Below, piece after piece: positions 1 through 5,705 of a DNA stretch of 17,347 nt. The translations under genes were made by a program, and so were the position numbers. The stretch lies in contig CAIVXR010000063.1 of NCBI GenBank assembly GCA_903909925.1, positions 1-17,347 of the forward strand, in the 5' to 3' direction. Position 1 is the first letter of the stretch. Each line of letters begins with the position of its first letter. The stretch is from an uncultured beta proteobacterium. Its GTDB lineage: Bacteria > Pseudomonadota > Gammaproteobacteria > Burkholderiales > Burkholderiaceae. The notes beneath the pieces are model-generated. The model ran no database searches. It was not told where the DNA came from and was given only the letters and a program-made list of their open reading frames with translations.

Positions 1-719
1 ACAGAAGTTTTCTTGGCAGTGTCAGCGATACCCGGAGTGCTGATGTGATAGTCGATCCGCCAGCCAACGTTCTTGGCATAAGCTTGGCCACGATTGCTCC
101 ACCAGGTGTAACAAGACTCCCCCGCTTTGGGTTCTAATTTGCGATATACGTCTACATAGCCAAGCTTATCGAACAAATTAGTGAGCCATGCACGCTCCTC
201 TGGCAAGAAGCCAGAGTTTTTGAGATTACCTTTCCAGTTCTTGAGATCAATTTCATGATGAGCAATATTGACATCACCGCAAAGGACGATTTCACGACCT
301 GATTTTTTTAATTTGATAAGGTGGGGCAAAAAGCTATCGAGATAGCGATACTTGGCTTCTTGCCGCTCAGGAGAGCTAGACCCTGAGGGCATATAAACCG
401 AAATGATTGAAAGCCCTTTGAAGCGTGCCTCGACATAACGCCCCTCAGCATCAAACTCTTCGTTGCCATATCCATAGACAACCTCATCTGGCTTATGAGG
501 GGTGTAGATACCGCAGCCGCTATAGCCTTTTTTTTCGGCATGGTGAAAAAACCCATGCATCCCATCAGGGTTGAGAATAGAGTCCTCTAGGTCATCGCGC
601 TGTGCTTTGAGCTCTTGCATACAGATAAAGTCAGCTTTTTGCTTGATAGCCCATGGCAGGAAGCCTTTTTTGACTGCGGAACGGATACCGTTGAGGTTCG
701 CGGAAATGATGCGTAACAT
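1..719 (-). CDS. xth: Exodeoxyribonuclease III / AP endonuclease, 3' end cut by window edge
   Basis: This is a DNA-repair nuclease of the exonuclease III (EEP) family. It acts at abasic sites and as a 3'-5' exonuclease on double-stranded DNA. I translated the minus strand from the ATG at 719 and it stays open to base 1, giving about 239 residues. The usual length is about 255-260, so roughly the last 20 residues, including the expected C-terminal SDHxP catalytic histidine region, lie outside. Visible motifs are the N-terminal SANLNGIRSA (6-15), MQELK with the metal-binding Glu36, Tyr109 in SVYMPSG, the catalytic CGDVNIAHHEID (147-157; Asp149, Asn151) and GWRIDYH (219-225). The start has an AGG five bases upstream, inside the TAGGCCTA palindrome shared with pyrE. 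It is divergent from pyrE with 8 bp between the two start codons, so its promoter must lie within pyrE. The identity is secure at family level. Confidence 0.95.
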   Translation of the reverse strand, partial: MLRIISANLNGIRSAVKKGFLPWAIKQKADFICMQELKAQRDDLEDSILNPDGMHGFFHHAEKKGYSGCGIYTPHKPDEVVYGYGNEEFDAEGRYVEARFKGLSIISVYMPSGSSSPERQEAKYRYLDSFLPHLIKLKKSGREIVLCGDVNIAHHEIDLKNWKGNLKNSGFLPEERAWLTNLFDKLGYVDVYRKLEPKAGESCYTWWSNRGQAYAKNVGWRIDYHISTPGIADTAKKTS

Positions 720-720
720 G

Positions 721-728
721 TAGGCCTA
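721..728. promoter_or_regulatory. Palindrome TAGGCCTA giving AGG ribosome-site cores to both xth and pyrE
   Basis: The 8-bp perfect palindrome TAGGCCTA fills the gap between the divergent start codons of xth (ATG at 719) and pyrE (ATG at 728). On the plus strand AGG lies three bases before the pyrE ATG. On the minus strand AGG lies five bases before the xth ATG. These are the only Shine-Dalgarno-like bases available to either gene. The dual use is an inference from position. Confidence 0.4.
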
Positions 729-1396
729 TGAGCTCAAATAATTCAAATCAAAATAACTTTATTCGTTTTGCCTTGGAGGCAAAGGTTTTGTCCTTCGGGG
801 AGTTTAAAACTAAAGCGGGAAGACTCTCACCTTATTTTTTTAATGCGGGTGGATTTAACGATGGCGCACGCTTAAGCGCTTTAGGTCGCTATTACGCAAA
901 AGCTTTGCAAGAGTCTAAGATTCCTTTTGACATGCTTTATGGCCCTGCATATAAAGGCATCACACTGGCTGCTGCAACTGCTATTGCTCTAGCTGATAAC
1001 GGCTTAAACGTTCCATATGCCTATAACCGCAAAGAAGCTAAAGATCACGGCGAGGGCGGATCATTGGTGGGCGCACCGGTCAAAGGCAAGGTGGTGATTA
1101 TTGATGATGTTATTTCTGCTGGGACTTCAGTTCGAGAGTCAGTGGACCTTATTCGTGGTGCTGGTGCACAGCCAGCCGCAGTATTAATTGCCTTAGATCG
1201 CATGGAGCGTTCTGGTAATGCCGTTGAAATTGGCAAGCAGTCTGCAGTTCAGGCTGTTGAGCAAGAGTTTGGCTTACCAGTGATTGCGATTGCAAACTTA
1301 GCAGACTTGATGGCTTTCTTAACGGCATCTAGCGATGCCGAACTCACCAATTATTTACCAGCAGTAAAAGCGTACCGCGATCAATACGGCATTTAA
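728..1396 (+). CDS. pyrE: Orotate phosphoribosyltransferase
   Basis: It converts orotate and PRPP to orotidine 5'-monophosphate in de novo pyrimidine synthesis, in the cytoplasm. The 222-residue protein has the usual length. It shows the N-terminal FGEFKTKAGRLSPYFFNAG segment (23-41) typical of bacterial PyrE, the flexible catalytic loop RKEAKDHGEGG (101-111) and the PRPP-binding motif VVIIDDVISAGTS (122-134). The start fits the family N-terminus and has AGG only three bases upstream, which is tight. It is divergent from xth, with no room for a separate promoter between them, and convergent with dapF, with 11 bp between the stop codons. I see no pyrimidine-type attenuator in front, because there is no leader. 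The identification is firm. Confidence 0.96.
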   Translation: MSSNNSNQNNFIRFALEAKVLSFGEFKTKAGRLSPYFFNAGGFNDGARLSALGRYYAKALQESKIPFDMLYGPAYKGITLAAATAIALADNGLNVPYAYNRKEAKDHGEGGSLVGAPVKGKVVIIDDVISAGTSVRESVDLIRGAGAQPAAVLIALDRMERSGNAVEIGKQSAVQAVEQEFGLPVIAIANLADLMAFLTASSDAELTNYLPAVKAYRDQYGI

Positions 1397-1437
1397 AGAG
1401 TCTTCACTTAGATTTCTGTTTCGCCTTCAAATGCCGT
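1386..1437. repeat. 9-bp inverted repeat across the pyrE/dapF convergent ends
   Basis: ACGGCATTT (1386-1394, the last codons of pyrE) is perfectly complementary to AAATGCCGT (1429-1437, inside the dapF 3' end). A 34-base loop holds both stop codons. It could form a hairpin in transcripts from either side. No T-run follows, so I do not call it an intrinsic terminator. Confidence 0.35.
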
Positions 1438-2304
1438 TGCGGCTGGGCCAGTCATGATGACTGACTGAGCGACATTATTAACAACTCCGCCCCATGCGAT
1501 CTGGAGATCGCCCCCACGGGTATGCACTTGAACCGGTGAATCTAGCAGACCTCGACGGATTCCTGAAACCACCGCTGCGCAAGCCCCAGTTCCGCAGGCT
1601 AAAGTTTCGCCTGCACCACGTTCGTAGACGCGCAATTTAATTTCATTGCGATTGAGTAACTGCATATAGCCGGCATTGACTCTTTTTGGAAAGGCAGAGT
1701 GCTTTTCAATTTCAGGACCTTCTTCAAGTACGGGTGCGCTCTCAATGTCCGCAACAACTTGAACGGCATGTGGATTGCCCATTGAAAGTACGCCAACAAA
1801 ACTATCATGCGATCCAGGATGCTCTAGAGGAAGTGCATAGAGCATCTCTTGAAACTCTTGCATGCTTGCAATCCCATTTGCATTAAATGGGATTTGGCTG
1901 TGCTCAAAAATAGGGGCGCCCATATCGACTTCTACTTGACCATTTGGATGAGACTTGAGGGTCAACACGGTATGGGCAACTTCAACCCGAAGTGGATTTT
2001 TGGTAGATAGGCCTTGATCTAATACAAAGCGCACAAAGCAGCGTGAGCCATTGCCACATTGCTCTACTTCGCCGCCATCAGCATTAAAAATTCGGTAACG
2101 AAAATCGGCGTCTGGACGGGTAGCTTTTTCAACAATGAGAATTTGATCAGCGCCAATACCAAATTGACGATGAGCAAGGGCTTGCCATTGCTCTCGTGTA
2201 ATGCCGTGTAGGTCTTGATCTATACCATTGAGCACAATGAAATCATTGCCAGCACCATGCATTTTGGTGAAGCGCAATTTTCGTAGTGGTGGCTTTGTAC
2301 TCAA
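1408..2304 (-). CDS. dapF: Diaminopimelate epimerase
   Basis: It interconverts LL- and meso-diaminopimelate, the penultimate step to lysine and the source of the peptidoglycan cross-linking residue. The two catalytic cysteines of this cofactor-free epimerase are both present: Cys83 in QCGNGSRCF and Cys237 in ACGTGACA. The N-terminal KMHGAGNDFIVLN (14-26) is diagnostic. Its length is 298 residues with the start used here. That start is a TTG at 2304, chosen because GGGA lies about six bases upstream and because the next in-frame ATG (codon 15) would remove the first beta strand. A second TTG at codon 10 lacks a ribosome site. It is the last gene of a minus-strand operon, 11 bp after an LpxL-type acyltransferase. 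Function is firm; the TTG start is likely but not certain. Confidence 0.95.
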   Translation of the reverse strand: MSTKPPLRKLRFTKMHGAGNDFIVLNGIDQDLHGITREQWQALAHRQFGIGADQILIVEKATRPDADFRYRIFNADGGEVEQCGNGSRCFVRFVLDQGLSTKNPLRVEVAHTVLTLKSHPNGQVEVDMGAPIFEHSQIPFNANGIASMQEFQEMLYALPLEHPGSHDSFVGVLSMGNPHAVQVVADIESAPVLEEGPEIEKHSAFPKRVNAGYMQLLNRNEIKLRVYERGAGETLACGTGACAAVVSGIRRGLLDSPVQVHTRGGDLQIAWGGVVNNVAQSVIMTGPAATAFEGETEI

Positions 2305-2315
2305 AATATTCCCGC

Positions 2316-3215
2316 TTAATCGTAAAGACTGGCTTGCCCAGGGGGTCTGTGTTTAAAACGTTTATGTACCCAATAGTACTCTGCCGGTCTTTCTCGAACA
2401 AGTTCTTCAATGTATTGATTTAAGCGGGCAGTGTCTTGCTCCACATCGTCACTTGGAAAATTTGGTAAGGGCTCGCTAATGTGGCAGGTATAACCTGTAC
2501 GGTCTTTATTTAGGGTAGTTGTCATCAGGCACACTTCAGCGCCGCTGAGCCTTGCCAGACGGGAGACGGAGGTAATGGTGTTAGTCTGGATTCCAAAGAA
2601 AGGAACAAAGATAGAATCACGTGGGCCCAAATCAATATCGGGGGCAATAAAGATAAAGTTGCCTGTTTGAATTTCGCGAATGAGATCGCGTAAGCGACTT
2701 TGCCTTTCAATCGATTTACCGCCAAAACGATTCCGCCACTCAATCATCTTTTGGTTGAAGAAGGGATTCTTCATATTTTGATATAAGCCTGCACCGCGAG
2801 GCCAGTCGTATTGGTTAGCCAAAACAGATAAGGCCATAAAGCCACCTTCAAGGCCAACGAAATGAGGGTTAATTAGTAAGCGCGGCTTGCGGTCACCCAA
2901 AGTAATGGCTGAGTTGATAGTCACAATATCGGTAATTTGTTTTCCACTACCAAGCCAGATGCGACTACGCTCTAAAACACTGCGACCAAAGAGCTTCCAG
3001 TGTTCCAGGGCAAGGGCATCAAGCTCTTTTTCGCTCAGATTAGGAAAGCATAGGCGAAGATTAGTTTTCACTACATGCTTACGCCCATTAGGTATATGAG
3101 CCATAAGCCAGCCGAGACCATAGCCTGCATGGATGGTGATCGTATATGGGAGGAAGGCAAACAGGCGCAAGAAACTGAGCGCCAGGAAATTGAAGAGGTT
3201 GTGTAACCGGATCAT
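2316..3215 (-). CDS. LpxL/HtrB-family lipid A (lysophospholipid) acyltransferase
   Basis: This inner-membrane enzyme of the LpxL/LpxM (HtrB/MsbB) family is expected to add a secondary acyl chain from acyl-ACP to a lipid A precursor. Its 299 residues match the family. Residues about 7-37 form a hydrophobic N-terminal membrane anchor. The catalytic HX4E box is NPHFVGLE (His118, Glu123). The family signatures FIFIAPDID and VPFFGI follow, and the C-terminus carries EYYWVHKRFKHRP. The ATG at 3215 is the only convincing start, and its ribosome site is poor. It follows a second paralogue after 15 bp and precedes dapF by 11 bp, so the three are probably one transcript. The sequence does not tell me which acyl position or chain length each paralogue handles, so I give no symbol. 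Confidence 0.9.
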   Translation of the reverse strand: MIRLHNLFNFLALSFLRLFAFLPYTITIHAGYGLGWLMAHIPNGRKHVVKTNLRLCFPNLSEKELDALALEHWKLFGRSVLERSRIWLGSGKQITDIVTINSAITLGDRKPRLLINPHFVGLEGGFMALSVLANQYDWPRGAGLYQNMKNPFFNQKMIEWRNRFGGKSIERQSRLRDLIREIQTGNFIFIAPDIDLGPRDSIFVPFFGIQTNTITSVSRLARLSGAEVCLMTTTLNKDRTGYTCHISEPLPNFPSDDVEQDTARLNQYIEELVRERPAEYYWVHKRFKHRPPGQASLYD

Positions 3216-3230
3216 TTCAAAAGTTTATAA

Positions 3231-4091
3231 CTAATTACTTGGGGGTAACTCTGCACCGGTTGGATGTTTGTAGCGGTTGTAAGACCAAATAAATTGTTCT
3301 GGTGCAACCAACACTGCATTTTCTATAGCAATACTCAACTGCGCAGCAGCAAGATTGGCATCTTCAGATAAGGGCGCAAGCCGGGTGGCTTGCATTAGCC
3401 AGCCTTTGCCGATGCCTTTGCGCTTAGCAGTAAACATGATCACTGGAGTGTTATTGCGATTTGCTAAGCGTGCAGGTAAGGGGGTTGTGTAGGCAGGGCG
3501 CCCAAAGAATGGCACCCACACACCTTCACCACCACTAGGTACCTGATCAGGAAGAATTCCGATCGCCTCACCTCGAGTGAGCGCTCTGGACATTTGGCGC
3601 ACGCCATTTAGGTTGGTCGGAACAAAATGCATATTTGGGTAGGCGCGGCCTTCTTCTACTACTTCGTTGAGCCACTCCTGACGGGAAGGTCTATACAAAA
3701 TAGTGGCAGGGAAATGTTGTGCCAAGACCCGTGGGATGATTTCAAAGCCACCAAGATGGGGCGTCAACATCACTAGGCCATGCCCTTGACTGATAGCAGA
3801 TTCCACGAGGTCCCAGTTTTGTACCTCAACTAATTTCAGTGCTTTCTGTGGGTTACGCCAAATCCACAAACTATCAGAAAACAGCATTCCTGAGGCTCTT
3901 ACAGCATCCCAGAGTTTGAACGGTAGTTTGCGAGCGCTAACTACAGATTGATACTGTGGGCGAAAGAGTGAGCGATATTGCTTTGAGCCCACATAAGCCA
4001 ATATACCCATGAAGGCCCCAATCACTTGTACCAAGCCAAGGGGAAGAGCAGCAATGGTATTTAGGCTATGTTTAAGGATTAATTTTCGCAC
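3231..4091 (-). CDS. LpxL/HtrB-family lipid A acyltransferase, second paralogue
   Basis: This is a second LpxL/LpxM-family acyltransferase and the first gene of the operon with its paralogue and dapF. Numbered from the GTG at 4091 it has 287 residues. It has a hydrophobic anchor at about 11-36, the catalytic HX4E box TPHLGGFE (His112, Glu117), the motif ILPDQVPSGGEGVWVPFFG, and a C-terminal QFIWSYNRYKHP. The frame stays open upstream to a TTG at 4172. That start would give 27 extra residues with no family resemblance, has no ribosome site, and would overlap the proposed metK promoter and riboswitch start on the other strand. The GTG at 4091 has a run of G directly against it, so its ribosome site is also unconventional. 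The two paralogues differ clearly and may act at different acylation steps. Function is confident at family level; the start is uncertain. Confidence 0.88.
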   Translation of the reverse strand: MRKLILKHSLNTIAALPLGLVQVIGAFMGILAYVGSKQYRSLFRPQYQSVVSARKLPFKLWDAVRASGMLFSDSLWIWRNPQKALKLVEVQNWDLVESAISQGHGLVMLTPHLGGFEIIPRVLAQHFPATILYRPSRQEWLNEVVEEGRAYPNMHFVPTNLNGVRQMSRALTRGEAIGILPDQVPSGGEGVWVPFFGRPAYTTPLPARLANRNNTPVIMFTAKRKGIGKGWLMQATRLAPLSEDANLAAAQLSIAIENAVLVAPEQFIWSYNRYKHPTGAELPPSN

Positions 4092-4139
4092 CCCCCAATG
4101 ATATTCAATACAGTCATCAGGGCCAAATTTAAGTTGATC

Positions 4140-4169
4140 TTGATGGCTTTCGCACTTTTCGGATAAAAT
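4140..4169 (+). promoter_or_regulatory. Candidate sigma-70 promoter for metK
   Basis: A -35-like TTGATG (4140-4145) and a -10-like TAAAAT (4164-4169) are separated by 18 bp. A start about seven bases after the -10 would be near 4176, which is the first paired base of the SAM-II-like aptamer. That agreement with the leader structure is the main support. Both hexamers are imperfect, and the region overlaps the 5' extension of the divergent acyltransferase frame. Confidence 0.5.
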
Positions 4170-4175
4170 CAATTT

Positions 4176-4228
4176 ATCGCTGAGTTAAGACAACTTGCAG
4201 GGCGATTCATAAATTCTGCTAAAGCGTC
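4176..4228 (+). promoter_or_regulatory. SAM-II-like riboswitch aptamer in the metK leader
   Basis: Seen in the sequence: P1 is AUCGCU (4176-4181) with GGCGAU (4201-4206), including one G-U pair. Loop 1 begins GAGUUAA and ends ACUUGCAG. The linker is UCAUAAAUUCU and the 3' segment is GCUAAAGCGUC (4218-4228). Pseudoknot pairs are G4197-C4219 and C4198-G4218, then GAC (4189-4191) with GUC (4226-4228). From memory of the structurally solved marine metX SAM-II RNA, the order and spacing match nearly base for base: CGCUGAnUUAA, UUGC, AUAAAU and GCUAAA are all shared. The uridines that contact SAM there (U11, U21, U44) correspond to U4185, U4196 and U4220 here. Placement before metK fits feedback by the product SAM. 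The match was made by eye; a covariance-model search would settle it. SAM-V has a related core and is the main alternative. Confidence 0.8.
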
Positions 4229-4259
4229 GCCGTTGTAGTTCCTGGCACGTCGAGTTGTC
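4189..4259 (+). promoter_or_regulatory. Alternative (anti-terminator) pairings in the metK leader
   Basis: Two helices compete with the aptamer. CGU and GCC (within 4225-4231, bulged C4228) pair with GGCACG (4244-4249). GACAACU (4189-4195) pairs perfectly with AGUUGUC (4253-4259). The first takes GUC 4226-4228, the second takes GAC 4189-4191, and these are the two strands of the aptamer pseudoknot. The first also captures the 5' arm of the downstream hairpin. SAM binding and anti-termination would therefore be mutually exclusive. Pairing is visible; the switching mechanism is inferred. Confidence 0.5.
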
Positions 4260-4282
4260 CCATAGAACGTGTTAATTTTTTT
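4244..4282 (+). terminator. Candidate attenuator (Rho-independent) hairpin before metK
   Basis: GGCACGU (4244-4250) pairs with ACGUGUU (4267-4273), giving five Watson-Crick and two G-U pairs around a 16-base loop. Two A and seven U (4276-4282) follow. The U-tract just after a stem, upstream of the metK ribosome site, fits an attenuator that would form when SAM holds the aptamer closed. The stem is short and its loop large, so it may be a weak terminator. Confidence 0.45.
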
Positions 4283-4295
4283 AAAGGAATATGCA

Positions 4296-5462
4296 ATGGC
4301 AAACGATTACTTCTTTACCTCAGAGTCAGTCTCTGAAGGTCACCCCGATAAAGTAGCGGACCAAATTTCTGATTCGATTCTTGATGCCATCTTGGCTCAA
4401 GATCCAACTGCACGCGTAGCCGCAGAAACTTTATGCAACACTGGTTTAGTAGTACTTGCTGGTGAGATTACTACCAATGCAAACGTTGACTACATCCAGG
4501 TTGCTCGCAATACCTTGCGTGAAATTGGTTACGACAATACGGATTACGGCATTGACTACAAAGGCTGTGCAGTACTGGTTGCCTATGACAAGCAAAGTCC
4601 AGATATTGCTCAAGGTGTTGATAAAGCGCATGATGATGGCTTAGATCAAGGTGCTGGTGACCAAGGCTTGATGTTTGGTTACGCATGTGATGAAACTGCA
4701 GAGCTCATGCCTTTGCCGATTCATTTGTCACATCGCTTAGTAGAGCGCCAATCACAGTTGCGCCGTGACGGCCGTTTGACATGGCTGCGCCCGGATGCAA
4801 AGTCACAAGTGACCTTGCGTTATGTGGATGGTAAGCCTGATTCGATCGACACGGTTGTTTTGTCTACTCAGCATGATGAAGATATTTCTCTAGAGAAGTT
4901 GCGTGAAGCAGTCATCGAGGAAATCATCAAACCAGTATTGCCTAAGCATCTCATTAAAGGCGCAATTAACTTCTTGGTAAACCCAACAGGCAGGTTCGTT
5001 ATTGGCGGTCCACAGGGTGATTGTGGTTTAACTGGACGCAAAATTATTGTTGATACCTATGGTGGTGCAGCTCCTCATGGTGGTGGCGCGTTCTCCGGTA
5101 AGGATCCTTCCAAGGTCGATCGTTCTGCTGCCTATGCTGGTCGCTATGTTGCTAAGAATGTGGTTGCTGCAGGCTTGGCAAGCAAGTGCTTGATTCAGAT
5201 TTCTTATGCGATCGGTGTTGCAAAACCAACTTCAGTGATGGTGAGCACTTTCGGTACAGGTAAGGTTTCTGATGAGAAGATTGCGCAATTGGTATCTGAG
5301 CACTTTGACTTGCGTCCAAAAGGAATTGTGAAGATGCTCAATCTCTTGCGCCCAATTTATCGTAAGACTGCTGCTTATGGCCACTTCGGTCGTGAGGAAC
5401 CAGAATTTACATGGGAGCAGACAGATAAAGCGGCAGCATTACGTGCTGCAGCAGGTTTATAA
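4296..5462 (+). CDS. metK: S-adenosylmethionine synthetase
   Basis: It makes S-adenosylmethionine from methionine and ATP, releasing phosphate and pyrophosphate. It is the essential methyl-donor enzyme and a cytoplasmic homotetramer in the family. From the ATG at 4296 it has 388 residues, close to the usual 380-400. Visible are SEGHPDKVADQISD (13-26) with the ATP-site His16, the signature GAGDQGLMFGY, and the glycine-rich phosphate loop GGGAFSGKDPSKVDRS. The ATG has AAAGGAA (4283-4289) six bases upstream. A GTG at 4269 would add nine residues, but it lies inside the proposed attenuator stem and has no ribosome site, so I reject it. The leader carries a SAM-II-like aptamer, implying repression by its own product. 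It is followed by ahcY and metF on the same strand. Confidence 0.98.
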   Translation: MANDYFFTSESVSEGHPDKVADQISDSILDAILAQDPTARVAAETLCNTGLVVLAGEITTNANVDYIQVARNTLREIGYDNTDYGIDYKGCAVLVAYDKQSPDIAQGVDKAHDDGLDQGAGDQGLMFGYACDETAELMPLPIHLSHRLVERQSQLRRDGRLTWLRPDAKSQVTLRYVDGKPDSIDTVVLSTQHDEDISLEKLREAVIEEIIKPVLPKHLIKGAINFLVNPTGRFVIGGPQGDCGLTGRKIIVDTYGGAAPHGGGAFSGKDPSKVDRSAAYAGRYVAKNVVAAGLASKCLIQISYAIGVAKPTSVMVSTFGTGKVSDEKIAQLVSEHFDLRPKGIVKMLNLLRPIYRKTAAYGHFGREEPEFTWEQTDKAAALRAAAGL

Positions 5463-5510
5463 GCATCTAAAGCATTAAAAAAGCAGTTTCTAGATGTACT
5501 AAGACGAAAT

Positions 5511-5538
5511 ATGGCGTAATTGTTTACAATTACGCCAT
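5511..5538. repeat. Perfect 12-bp inverted repeat with TTTA spacer between metK and ahcY
   Basis: ATGGCGTAATTG (5511-5522) and CAATTACGCCAT (5527-5538) are exact reverse complements around TTTA. As RNA this is a strong 12-bp hairpin ending one base before the SAH riboswitch pseudoknot strand. As DNA it is an operator-like dyad. No U-run follows on the plus strand, so it is not a textbook terminator of metK. Possible roles are a transcription-factor site, an insulating hairpin for the riboswitch, or an RNA-processing signal. I cannot choose among them from one sequence. Confidence 0.7.
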
Positions 5539-5539
5539 A

Positions 5540-5637
5540 CCTTCAAGGAGCGTTGCAAGGAGTGCTGAGATCCAGCACTTCCCCAGGCTTGAAGGGAGTA
5601 GATTCCTAAACAGAGTTTGCTAATTGCAACCGCGCTC
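5540..5637 (+). promoter_or_regulatory. S-adenosylhomocysteine (SAH) riboswitch aptamer before ahcY
   Basis: Seen: GAGCG (5548-5552) pairs with CGCUC (5633-5637), and UUGCAA (5553-5558) pairs with UUGCAA (5624-5629), forming the long closing helix with CCG bulged. A hairpin AGUGCUG/CAGCACU (5561-5567 with 5573-5579) is followed by the conserved CCCAGG. The pseudoknot is CCUUCAAG (5540-5547) with CUUGAAGG (5588-5595). The conserved words GGAGCG, UGCAA, CCAGGCU and CGCUC occur in the order known for SAH riboswitches upstream of ahcY in beta- and gammaproteobacteria. These switch expression on when SAH builds up. The stretch at about 5596-5623 is the variable arm. Position directly before ahcY makes the assignment strong. 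Confidence 0.92.
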
Positions 5638-5700
5638 GCTAACCCATGATTCAATGGCTAGCGAGTTTCTACTCCAGCATTGGATCGTATTTAGCTGGAG
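5635..5700 (+). promoter_or_regulatory. Putative expression platform controlling the ahcY ribosome site
   Basis: CUCGCUAACC (5635-5644) can pair with GGCUAGCGAG (5656-5665) with one mismatch. CUCCAGC (5672-5678) pairs perfectly with GCUGGAG (5694-5700), hiding the GGAG ribosome site (5697-5700) of the ATG at 5706. The first helix shares CUC 5635-5637 with the closing helix of the aptamer. When SAH holds that strand, the freed GAGU (5663-5666) could pair with ACUC (5671-5674) and open the ribosome site. That last helix is only 4 bp, so the mechanism is tentative. Confidence 0.5.
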
Positions 5701-5705
5701 CATTA

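Noticed and set aside
4269..4295. GTG start for metK giving nine extra N-terminal residues
   Set aside because: It has no ribosome site and falls in the attenuator arm. The ATG at 4296 has AAAGGAA at good spacing and gives the standard N-terminus.
5463..5510. Separate ahcY promoter
   Set aside because: I looked for -35/-10 pairs; TACTAA and TAGATG are too poor and lack a partner at a good distance. The stretch otherwise holds only a weak CATCTA/TAGATG repeat.
5511..5538. Rho-independent terminator of metK
   Set aside because: The stem is strong, but ACCTTCAAGG follows instead of a U-run, so it was listed as an inverted repeat instead.
5646..5705. Upstream ATG giving a 20-residue N-terminal extension of AhcY
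   Set aside because: No ribosome site precedes it; the bases before it belong to the aptamer closing strand. The 5706 ATG has GGAG and matches the family start. A short regulatory leader reading remains possible but has no support.
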